From: Pseudomonadota bacterium
Lineage (GTDB): Bacteria; Pseudomonadota; Gammaproteobacteria; Burkholderiales; Burkholderiaceae
DNA: 6,370 bases
Assembly (NCBI GenBank): GCA_963205525.1
Contig: CAUJJP010000177.1
Coordinates: 1 to 6,370, forward strand
Reading direction: 5' to 3'
Shown here: positions 1 through 6,023 of the stretch, piece by piece
Layout of the letters: every line of letters starts with the position of its first letter
Numbering within the stretch: position 1 is the first letter of the stretch
Notes under the pieces: generated by a model
The model's database searches: none
The model's input: the letters and a program-made list of their open reading frames with translations, nothing else
Told to the model about the DNA's origin: nothing
Translations under genes and position numbers: made by a program

Positions 1-1797
1 GTCTGCGACTACAGCCAGCCGCCATTCGCGCGCTGGTTCGTCGGCGGAACGACCAATCTGTGCCACAACGCGGTCGACCGCCATGCGGCGCTGCATCCGC
101 AGCGCAGGGCGCTGATCTGGGTCTCCACCGAGACCAATGAAGAGCGGATCTTCAGCTTCGCCGAGCTGCAGGCCGAGGTCGAGCGCATGGCGGCCATGCT
201 GCAAAGCCTGGGCGTCAAGCGCGACGACCGCGTGCTGGTCTACATGCCCATGATCCCGGAGGCGGCGTTCGCCATGCTCGCCTGCACGCGCATCGGCGCG
301 CTGCACTCGGTGGTCTTTGGCGGCTTTGCCAGCCACAGCCTGGCCAGCCGCATCGACGACGCCGAGCCGGTCGTCATCGTCAGCGCCGACGCCGGCAGCC
401 GCGGCGGCAAGGTCGTGCCCTACAAGGGCCTGCTCGACGAGGCGATCCGCCTGGCCGCGCACAAGCCGGCGAAGGTGCTGCTGGTGAACCGCGGCCTGGC
501 CGAGATGCCAATGACCGCGGGGCGCGACGTCGACCACGCCACGCTGCGCGAGCAGCACCTGCACGCGCGCGTGCCTTGCGCCTGGGTCGAGTCCAGCCAC
601 CCCAGCTACACGCTCTATACCAGCGGCACCACCGGCCGGCCCAAGGGCGTGCAGCGCGACACCGGCGGCTACGCGGTGGCGCTGGCGGCGAGCATGAAGC
701 ACATTTTCCTCGGCGAGCCGGGCGAGACCTACTTCAGCACCAGCGACATCGGCTGGGTGGTGGGCCACAGCTACATCGTCTACGGGCCGCTGATCGCCGG
801 CATGGCAACGCTGATGTACGAAGGCCTGCCGACGCGGCCCGACGCCGCCGTCTGGTGGAGCCTGGTCGAGAAGTACCGGGTGAGCTCGATGTTCAGCGCC
901 CCGACCGCGGTGCGCGTGCTCAAGAAGCAGGACCCGGCGGCGCTGCGCAGGCACGACCTGTCCAGCCTGCGCGCGCTCTTCCTCGCCGGCGAGCCCTTGG
1001 ACGAACCCACGGCGCGCTGGATCGCCGACGCCCTGGGCAAGCCCATCATCGACAACTACTGGCAGACCGAGACCGGCTGGCCCATCCTGACCGTGTGCAA
1101 CGGCATCCAGGCCCAGGACAGCCGTTTCGGCTCACCCGGCAAGGCGGTCTACGGCTACGACGTGAAGCTGATCGACGAGGCCAGCGGCCAGGACATCGCG
1201 GGCGCGCAGCAAAAGGGTGTGCTGGCGATCGAAGGCCCGCTGCCGCCGGGCTGCATGCAGACCGTGTGGCGCGACGATGCGCGCTTCGTCCAGACCTACT
1301 GGAGCAGCATTGCGGGGCGGCAGGTCTACACCACCTTCGACTGGGGCATACGCGATGCCGACGGCTACTACTTCATCCTCGGGCGCACCGACGACGTGAT
1401 CAACGTCGCCGGCCACCGGCTGGGCACGCGCGAGATCGAGGAGAGCATCGCCAGCCACCCCAACGTGGCCGAGGTGGCGGTGGTGGGCGTGGCCGACGCG
1501 CTCAAGGGCCAGGTCGCGATGGCGTTCGCGGTGCTCAAGGATGCGGCCGCACTGAACGATGCGCCGGCCGCGCTCAGGCTCGAGGGCGAGATCATGAAGC
1601 TGGTGGACGGTCAGCTCGGCGCCGTGGCGCGGCCGGCGCGCGTGCGCTTCGTCTCACTGCTGCCAAAGACGCGCTCCGGCAAGCTGCTGCGGCGTGCCAT
1701 CCAGGCCGTGTGCGAGCAGCGCGATCCGGGCGACCTGACGACGATCGAGGACCCGGGCGCGCTGGAGCAGATCAGGGCCCTCGTCGCCAGCGGCTGA
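1..1797 (+). CDS. prpE: Propionate-CoA ligase (propionyl-CoA synthetase), 5' truncated
   Basis: This AMP-forming acyl-CoA synthetase activates propionate with ATP and CoA to propionyl-CoA, the entry step of the methylcitrate or other propionate pathways. The frame is open from the first base, so the gene starts outside the window; 598 codons are visible. Comparison from memory with Salmonella PrpE (about 628 residues) suggests 30-40 residues are missing. In visible numbering, the N-terminal block FARWFVGGTTNLCHNAVDRH lies at about residues 9-28. The phosphate-binding motif YTSGTTGRPKG is at 206-216, followed by VQRDTGGY. The adenine/substrate motif DNYWQTETGWP is at 351-361; the GWP ending is typical of PrpE, where acetyl-CoA synthetases usually have GG. 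The hinge motif GRTDDVINVAGHRLGTREIE is at 461-480, and the C-terminal PKTRSGK at 555-561 carries the catalytic lysine (K561). Lysine acetylation at that site is known in relatives. No other prp genes are visible. The gene ends in TGA and converges on phoH. Confidence 0.95.
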   Translation, partial: VCDYSQPPFARWFVGGTTNLCHNAVDRHAALHPQRRALIWVSTETNEERIFSFAELQAEVERMAAMLQSLGVKRDDRVLVYMPMIPEAAFAMLACTRIGALHSVVFGGFASHSLASRIDDAEPVVIVSADAGSRGGKVVPYKGLLDEAIRLAAHKPAKVLLVNRGLAEMPMTAGRDVDHATLREQHLHARVPCAWVESSHPSYTLYTSGTTGRPKGVQRDTGGYAVALAASMKHIFLGEPGETYFSTSDIGWVVGHSYIVYGPLIAGMATLMYEGLPTRPDAAVWWSLVEKYRVSSMFSAPTAVRVLKKQDPAALRRHDLSSLRALFLAGEPLDEPTARWIADALGKPIIDNYWQTETGWPILTVCNGIQAQDSRFGSPGKAVYGYDVKLIDEASGQDIAGAQQKGVLAIEGPLPPGCMQTVWRDDARFVQTYWSSIAGRQVYTTFDWGIRDADGYYFILGRTDDVINVAGHRLGTREIEESIASHPNVAEVAVVGVADALKGQVAMAFAVLKDAAALNDAPAALRLEGEIMKLVDGQLGAVARPARVRFVSLLPKTRSGKLLRRAIQAVCEQRDPGDLTTIEDPGALEQIRALVASG

Positions 1798-1809
1798 GAG
1801 TGCCCCCAG

Positions 1810-1844
1810 GGCCGGGCTGCCCGCGCAGCGGCGCCGGCCCGGCC
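1810..1844. other. G+C-rich inverted repeat in the convergent prpE/phoH gap
   Basis: The 88-bp gap between the stop codons of prpE and phoH contains GGCCGGGC at 1810-1817 and its exact reverse complement GCCCGGCC at 1837-1844, separated by 19 bases. A second, competing hairpin, GCTGC at 1816-1820 pairing with GCAGC at 1825-1829, sits inside it. Neither arm is followed by a T-tract on either strand, so it is not a classical intrinsic terminator. It may help to end or stabilise the two converging transcripts, or be chance in very G+C-rich DNA. Confidence 0.3.
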
Positions 1845-1885
1845 GCACGCGCAGCAGCGCTGAGCCGGCCGCCCGCCGATCAGCG

Positions 1886-3661
1886 CTAGAGCACCTCGCT
1901 CGCGTAGTCCGCCAGCCGCGAGCGTTCGCCGCGCGCGAGCGTGATGTGACCGCCGTGCGGCCAGCCCTTGAAGCGGTCCACCGCATAGGTCAGGCCGCTG
2001 GAGCCTTCGGTGAGGTAGGGCGTGTCGATCTGCGCCAGGTTGCCCAGGCAGACGATCTTGGTGCCCGGGCCGGCGCGCGTGATGAGCGTCTTCATCTGCT
2101 TGGGCGTCAGGTTCTGCGCCTCGTCGATGAGGACGAACTTGTTCAGGAAGGTGCGCCCGCGCATGAAGTTCAGGCTCTTGATCTTGATCTTGGAGCGCAC
2201 CAGGTCGTTGGTGGCCGCGCGCCCCCACTCGCCGGCCGAGGAGTCGGTGCGCGCCAGGACCTCGAGGTTGTCGTCCAGCGCGCCCATCCAGGGACCCATC
2301 TTCTCCTGCTCGTCGCCGGGCAGGAAGCCGATGTCCTCGCCCACCGGCACCGTGACCCGGGTGACGATGATCTCGCTGTAGCGGCGCTCGTCCAGCACCT
2401 GGGCCAGGCCGGCGGCCAGGGTGAGCAGGGTCTTGCCGGTGCCTGCGGTGCCGGCCAGGGTGACGAAGTCGCACTCCGGGTCCAGCAGCAGGTTGAGCGC
2501 GAAGTTCTGCTCGCGGTTGCGCGCCGTCACGCCCCAGACCGCGTTCTTGGCGTGGCTGTGGTCGCGCAGCGTCTTCAGCACCGCGCTGCGGCCGGTGATC
2601 TCGGACACCCGCGCGTACAGCGACGCCGCCCCCGGCGCCTCGAGGTAGACGAACTGGTTCACCAGCAACGCCGGCACCAGCGGCCCCGTGATGCGGTAGT
2701 AGGTGTGGCCGCCGAGCTGCCAGCTCTCCATCGTCTTGCCGTGGCGCTCCCAGAAGTCGGCCGGCAGCGGCAGCACGCCGGTGTACATCAGGTCGCCGTC
2801 TTCCAGCGTGCGGTCGTTGAAGTAGTCCTCCGCCGCCAGCCCGAGCGCGCGCGCCTTCACGCGCATGTTGATGTCCTTGGACACCAGCACCACCTCGCGC
2901 CCCGGATGCTGCTCGCCCAGCCCTTGCACGACGCCCAGGATCTGGTTGTCCGCCTTGCCCTGCGGCAGGCCGGCGGGCAGCTTGAACTCCAGCAGCATGG
3001 TCTGGAAGAAGAGCCGGCCACCGGCTTCCTTGTGCCCGGTCTTGGCCAGCGGGATGCCGGCCTGCGGGTCCAGGCTGTTGCCGTCGCTCGCCAGGGCGTC
3101 GAGCTCGCGGCTGACCTGGCGCGCGTTGCGGGCGACCTCGCTCATGCCCTTCTTGTGGCCGTCGAGTTCCTCCAGCGTCACCATGGGCAGGAAGACGTCG
3201 TGCTCGTCGAAACGGAACAGGCAGCTCGGGTCGTGCATCAGCACGTTGGTGTCGAGCACGAAGAGCTTGGCCGGTCCGCTGTCGCGGGTGCGCCGGCTGC
3301 GCGGCGCGGCCGCTGGCTGCGCGCGGGTCTTGGTGGCGACGCTGGCGGCAGGCGCAGCCGCTGCGGCCGCGACAGCCGCTGCAGTCGGGACAGGCGCTGC
3401 GGTCGCTGCGGGCGGTGCGAACAATGCGGCCGGCGCTGCGCTCTTTGACTCAGCCGCCGGCCCTGTCGGTGCTGCCTGCGTGGCCGCTGCCCTCATCAGC
3501 GGCAGCTCGGACGGCGCGCTGCGACGCAACTCGACGGCAGCGCTGCCGGCCGCTGCCGGTGCCGTGCCGCGCGCGCTGCGGCGTGCCGGTGCAGCCTGCT
3601 TCTCGAAGTCGGTGGCGGAAAGGGTGGAGGCCTTGCGGGTCGGCGGCTTGGGCAGGGGCAT
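1886..3661 (-). CDS. phoH: PIN domain - PhoH family ATPase (putative RNA helicase/ribonuclease)
   Basis: This 591-residue protein has three parts. Residues 1-130 are low-complexity, rich in Ala, Pro, Arg and Ser, with an almost pure Ala run around 85-107. Residues about 132-290 form a PIN nuclease-like domain: FVLDTNVLM with D137, then E164/E165, D238 and D263 as candidate metal ligands. Residues about 370-591 form the PhoH P-loop ATPase, with Walker A GTAGTGKT (404-411, K410/T411) and Walker B VLIDEAQN (510-517, D513/E514). The C-terminus, [16 protein letters not shown], is typical of the family. PIN-PhoH proteins (PhoH2) of mycobacteria unwind and cleave RNA; a cytoplasmic RNA-processing role here is inference from that. 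The ATG at 3661 is the first possible start, because an in-frame TGA lies 9 bp upstream (3671-3673). A weak GGAG (3677-3674) precedes it with long spacing of about 12. The upstream neighbour bcp is on the same strand, with a terminator between. The symbol follows the family name and does not imply phosphate regulation. Confidence 0.92.
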   Translation of the reverse strand: MPLPKPPTRKASTLSATDFEKQAAPARRSARGTAPAAAGSAAVELRRSAPSELPLMRAAATQAAPTGPAAESKSAAPAALFAPPAATAAPVPTAAAVAAAAAAPAASVATKTRAQPAAAPRSRRTRDSGPAKLFVLDTNVLMHDPSCLFRFDEHDVFLPMVTLEELDGHKKGMSEVARNARQVSRELDALASDGNSLDPQAGIPLAKTGHKEAGGRLFFQTMLLEFKLPAGLPQGKADNQILGVVQGLGEQHPGREVVLVSKDINMRVKARALGLAAEDYFNDRTLEDGDLMYTGVLPLPADFWERHGKTMESWQLGGHTYYRITGPLVPALLVNQFVYLEAPGAASLYARVSEITGRSAVLKTLRDHSHAKNAVWGVTARNREQNFALNLLLDPECDFVTLAGTAGTGKTLLTLAAGLAQVLDERRYSEIIVTRVTVPVGEDIGFLPGDEQEKMGPWMGALDDNLEVLARTDSSAGEWGRAATNDLVRSKIKIKSLNFMRGRTFLNKFVLIDEAQNLTPKQMKTLITRAGPGTKIVCLGNLAQIDTPYLTEGSSGLTYAVDRFKGWPHGGHITLARGERSRLADYASEVL

Positions 3662-3711
3662 GGGGGGTGGTCACTCCGGCGCGAGGGCACTGGAAGGTGC
3701 GAGCGGGCAAC

Positions 3712-3741
3712 AAAAAAGCCGCACAGTCGGCTGTGCGGCTT
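3712..3741 (-). terminator. Rho-independent terminator downstream of bcp
   Basis: Read on the minus strand, AAGCCGCACAG pairs perfectly with CTGTGCGGCTT (11 bp) around a CCGA tetraloop and runs into six T residues (plus-strand AAAAAA at 3712-3717). On the plus strand the hairpin is followed by only two Ts, so it acts in the minus direction. It lies 83 bp past the bcp stop codon and only 50 bp before the phoH start codon, so it should end the bcp transcript and also control any read-through into phoH. Confidence 0.88.
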
Positions 3742-3760
3742 GTTCGTCGGTGCGGTGCAG

Positions 3761-3772
3761 CGAGCATGCTCG
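3761..3772. repeat. 12-bp perfect palindrome, possible operator
   Basis: CGAGCATGCTCG equals its own reverse complement. It overlaps a second small hairpin, CATGCT (3765-3770) with AGCATG (3775-3780) around a CGGC loop. The site lies between the bcp stop and the bcp terminator, just downstream (minus strand) of a -10-like TATGAT. A dimeric regulator site is possible; no known operator consensus is recognised. Confidence 0.35.
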
Positions 3773-3785
3773 GCAGCATGGCCGC

Positions 3786-3791
3786 ATCATA
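3786..3791 (-). promoter_or_regulatory. Candidate -10 box upstream of phoH
   Basis: TATGAT on the minus strand matches the sigma-70 -10 consensus at five of six positions and is a small A/T-rich island in a G+C-rich gap. No convincing -35 hexamer is seen 16-18 bp upstream. Transcription from here would begin near 3779 and run through the palindrome and the terminator before reaching phoH, which is awkward for a simple phoH promoter. Confidence 0.3.
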
Positions 3792-3823
3792 CACAGCGGC
3801 CCGGACGGTTCTTCGCCAGACGT

Positions 3824-4303
3824 TCAGTCCGCCTTCAAAGTCTTCACGGTCTTGAGCACTTCGTCGACGTGGCCGGCGACCTTGATGCCGCGCCACTCGG
3901 CGCGCAGCACGCCCTGGGCGTCGATGAGGAAGGTCGAGCGTTCGATGCCCTTGACCTTCTTGCCGTACATGATCTTGTTCTTCACGACGCCGAACATGTG
4001 GCAGAGCTTCTCCTCGGTGTCGGCGATGAGCTCGAAGGGCAACTCAAGGTTGCCCTTGAACTTCTCGTGGCTGGCCATGTTGTCGCGCGAGACACCGAAG
4101 ATCACCGCCCCGGCCTTCACGAATTCCTTGTGCTTGTCACGGAACTGCATCGCTTCGGTGGTGCAGCCGGGAGTGGCGTCCTTGGGGTAAAAGTACAGCA
4201 CGACACACTGGCCCAGGAAGGCCTGGGGCGTGAAATTGACACCGCCGGTGGCCTGCGCTTCGAAATCGGGGAGGGCTTTGTTGACGACAGGTGTCATGGT
4301 CAT
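3824..4303 (-). CDS. bcp: Bcp/PrxQ-type thioredoxin-dependent peroxiredoxin
   Basis: This thiol peroxidase reduces hydrogen peroxide and organic hydroperoxides in the cytoplasm, usually recharged by thioredoxin. Starting at the ATG at 4303 it has 159 residues, close to E. coli Bcp (156). The Prx active site YPKDATPGC gives P40, T44 and the peroxidatic C47; the partner Arg is probably R122 in IERSTFLID. The resolving Cys found five residues later in E. coli Bcp (GCTVQAC) is replaced by Met (GCTTEAM, M52). Other cysteines are C33 and C101 (KLCHMFGV). The frame also opens from a TTG at 4318, but the TATAAT at 4341-4336 would put transcription start near 4329, leaving only about 10 bases of leader for TTG. 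ATG 4303 or ATG 4297 therefore fit better; the choice between those two is open. A strong terminator follows the gene. Confidence 0.93.
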   Translation of the reverse strand: MTMTPVVNKALPDFEAQATGGVNFTPQAFLGQCVVLYFYPKDATPGCTTEAMQFRDKHKEFVKAGAVIFGVSRDNMASHEKFKGNLELPFELIADTEEKLCHMFGVVKNKIMYGKKVKGIERSTFLIDAQGVLRAEWRGIKVAGHVDEVLKTVKTLKAD

Positions 4304-4335
4304 GGTGTGCTTCGCCAAATGCGGCCTAACCGGTG

Positions 4336-4341
4336 ATTATA
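4336..4341 (-). promoter_or_regulatory. Candidate -10 box of the bcp promoter
   Basis: A perfect TATAAT on the minus strand lies 32 bp upstream of the ATG at 4303, in the most A/T-rich stretch of the 81-bp gap between the DUF498 gene and bcp. The expected start near 4329 gives a leader of roughly 25 bases. The -35 region is poor (near CAAAGG with 17-bp spacing), so strength or activator dependence cannot be judged. No regulator site such as an OxyR box is recognised. Confidence 0.5.
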
Positions 4342-4384
4342 AATCCAGTGGCGATGGGCCTTTGGGGTCGGCCCGCCCGCGCTC

Positions 4385-4756
4385 CTAGGGCAGGAGCAGG
4401 GCCGCGACCACCTTGCGGCCCTCGGCCGCCAGCACGTTGTAGGTGCGGCAGGCGGCGGCGCTGTCCATGGTCTCGACCCCCACGCGCTGCTCGTACAGCG
4501 CCTGCAGCCAGGCCGGCCTGGGGAAGCGCAGGCGCGGCCCGCTGCCGAAGATCAGCACCTCGGGTTGCAGCGCCAGCACCTGGCTGAAGCGCGCCGCGTC
4601 CAGGTCCTCGAAGCGATCGACCTCCCAGCGCAGCACCTCGCCGCGCCAGGGTACGAGCAGGCTGTGCGCGAACGGCGTGCTGCCGACCCAGACCTGGCCG
4701 GGTGCGTGGCGGGTCAGGGCGTTGACGCCGGGCAGCGTGTCGGGCTGGAACTTCAT
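4385..4756 (-). CDS. Mth938-like (DUF498) domain protein
   Basis: This small protein of 123 residues consists entirely of an Mth938/DUF498 domain, the family that includes the human mitochondrial complex I assembly factor NDUFAF3. Visible family features are a central VLIFGSGPRLRFP at about residues 68-80 and a C-terminal GVETMDSAAACRTYNVLAAEG at about 93-113, ending in a hydrophobic strand VVAALLLP. There is no signal peptide or membrane segment. The bacterial function is not established; a role linked to respiratory complex assembly would be only inference from the eukaryotic relative. The ATG at 4756 has no clear Shine-Dalgarno sequence. The gene is divergent from alaA with 40 bp between start codons, and is followed 81 bp later by bcp, which appears to have its own promoter. 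The stop codon is TAG. Confidence 0.85.
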   Translation of the reverse strand: MKFQPDTLPGVNALTRHAPGQVWVGSTPFAHSLLVPWRGEVLRWEVDRFEDLDAARFSQVLALQPEVLIFGSGPRLRFPRPAWLQALYEQRVGVETMDSAAACRTYNVLAAEGRKVVAALLLP

Positions 4757-4796
4757 GCGGCGATAATTCTAGTTTCGCCGTCCTTCAGCACGTTTC
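4757..4796. promoter_or_regulatory. Compact divergent promoter region, DUF498 gene / alaA
   Basis: Only 40 bp separate the two start codons. On the plus strand GATAAT (4762-4767) matches the -10 consensus at five of six positions and would start transcription near 4774, leaving a leader of about 23 bases for alaA; its -35 would lie inside the DUF498 gene and is not recognisable. On the minus strand TAGAAT (4771-4766) is also five of six, but would leave an almost leaderless DUF498 message. The two boxes overlap, so the promoters may compete. Neither start has a strong Shine-Dalgarno sequence. Confidence 0.35.
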
Positions 4797-6023
4797 ATGA
4801 AGCCCATTGCCAAGTCCAGCAAGCTGGCCAACGTCTGCTACGACATCCGCGGCCCGGTGCTCGACAAGGCCCGGCTGATGGAGGAGGAAGGCCACAAGAT
4901 CATCAAGCTCAACATCGGCAACCTGGCGGTGTTCGGGCTTGAACCGCCGGACGAGATCGTGCAGGACATGATCCGCAACCTGCCGACGGCGGCCGGCTAC
5001 ACCGACAGCAAGGGTTTGTTCGCGCCGCGCAAGTCGGTCGTCCACTACACGCAGGAAAAAGGCGTGGCCGGCGTCTCGGTGGACGATGTCTACCTCGGCA
5101 ACGGGGCCTCGGAGCTGATCGTGATGGCGCTCAATGCGCTGCTGAACGACGGCGACGAGATCCTGGTGCCGGCGCCCGACTATCCGCTTTGGACGGCCGC
5201 GGTCTCGCTGTCCGGCGGCACGCCGCGCCACTACCTGTGCGACGAAGGCGCGGGCTGGCTGCCCGACCTGGACGACATCCGCGCCAAGATCAGCGAGCGC
5301 ACGCGCGGCATCGTCGTCATCAACCCGAACAACCCGACCGGCGCGCTCTACCCCGACGATCTGCTGCGCGAGATCGTCGAGATCGCGCGCCAGCACCAGC
5401 TGATCGTGTTCGCCGACGAGATCTACGACAAGACGCTGTACGACGGCCACACCCACACCAGCCTGGCGGCGCTGTCGGACGACGTCCTCACCGTCACCTT
5501 CAACGGCCTGAGCAAGAACTACCGCTCCTGCGGCTACCGCGCCGGCTGGATGGTGGTGTCGGGCGACAAGCGGCACGCGGGCGACTACATCGAGGGCCTG
5601 AACATGCTGGCCTCGATGCGCCTGTGCGCCAACACGCCGGGGCAGCTCGCGATTCAGACCGCGCTCGGCGGCTACCAGAGCATCAAGGATCTGGTCGCGC
5701 CCGGCGGTCGCCTGTGCCGCCAGCGCGACCTGGCCTACGAGCTGCTGAACCAGATCCCGGGCGTCAGCGTGGTCAAGCCCAAGGCGGCGCTGTACATGTT
5801 CCCGCGCCTGGACCCCAAGGTCTACCCGATCGCCGACGACCAGGACTTCGCCTACGAACTGCTGGCCGAGGAGAAGGTGCTGATCGTTCAGGGCAGCGGC
5901 TTCAACTGGGCCGCGCCCGATCATTTCCGGCTCGTCTTCCTGCCCAACGTCGACGACCTCGGCGATGCGCTGGGCCGCATCGCGCGATTCCTCGGCCACT
6001 ATCGAAAGCGCCACCCGCTGTGA
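4797..6023 (+). CDS. alaA: PLP-dependent aminotransferase, AlaA-like (glutamate-pyruvate transaminase)
   Basis: This class I/II fold-type I aminotransferase has 408 residues against 405 in E. coli AlaA, with close similarity along its whole length by memory. The expected reaction is reversible amino transfer between glutamate and pyruvate, making alanine. Key elements are KSSKLANVCYDIRGPVL at 6-22, substrate/PLP region PAPDYPLW (125-132), NPNNPTG (176-182, N179), FADEIYD (205-211, D207 for the PLP ring nitrogen), FNGLSKNYR (235-243) with Schiff-base K240, and R378 in DHFRLV for the substrate carboxylate. The start aligns exactly with the E. coli start. E. coli has NPAPFG where this protein has NLAVFG (42-47), which could affect the substrate site or simply be lineage-typical. 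The stop overlaps the hom start by 4 bp, suggesting translational coupling; the neighbour makes aspartate-family transamination a possible extra role, but that is inference. Confidence 0.92.
   Translation: MKPIAKSSKLANVCYDIRGPVLDKARLMEEEGHKIIKLNIGNLAVFGLEPPDEIVQDMIRNLPTAAGYTDSKGLFAPRKSVVHYTQEKGVAGVSVDDVYLGNGASELIVMALNALLNDGDEILVPAPDYPLWTAAVSLSGGTPRHYLCDEGAGWLPDLDDIRAKISERTRGIVVINPNNPTGALYPDDLLREIVEIARQHQLIVFADEIYDKTLYDGHTHTSLAALSDDVLTVTFNGLSKNYRSCGYRAGWMVVSGDKRHAGDYIEGLNMLASMRLCANTPGQLAIQTALGGYQSIKDLVAPGGRLCRQRDLAYELLNQIPGVSVVKPKAALYMFPRLDPKVYPIADDQDFAYELLAEEKVLIVQGSGFNWAAPDHFRLVFLPNVDDLGDALGRIARFLGHYRKRHPL

Noticed and set aside
576..1889. 437-codon plus-strand frame overlapping prpE in another frame
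   Set aside because: Very Arg/Ala-rich with no motif, while the other frame carries all adenylate-forming enzyme motifs.
1946..3448. 500-codon open frame on the plus strand opposite phoH
   Set aside because: It is antisense to a gene with clear PIN, Walker A and Walker B motifs; its Arg/Gln/Val/His-heavy composition is what the complement of high-G+C coding DNA gives, and no domain is recognisable.
3299..3600. Repeat-like GC-rich tract that might suggest a tandem repeat or mobile element edge
   Set aside because: It is in frame within phoH and encodes the Ala-rich linker; units are degenerate and no terminal inverted repeats or target duplications are seen.
2865..4190. 441-codon plus-strand frame across phoH, the gap and bcp
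   Set aside because: It runs antisense through two well-supported genes and a terminator; the Ser/Ala-rich stretch is the complement of the phoH Ala linker.
4356..4374. Possible terminator GGGCC / GGCCC after the DUF498 gene
   Set aside because: Only 5 bp of stem with a 9-base loop and no adjacent T-tract on the minus strand; not distinguishable from chance at this G+C content.
4785..6014. 409-codon open frame on the minus strand opposite alaA
   Set aside because: Almost exactly antisense to alaA, which is full-length and matches E. coli AlaA closely. The composition (Val, Ala, Arg, Gln, Asp, His) is typical of a shadow frame.
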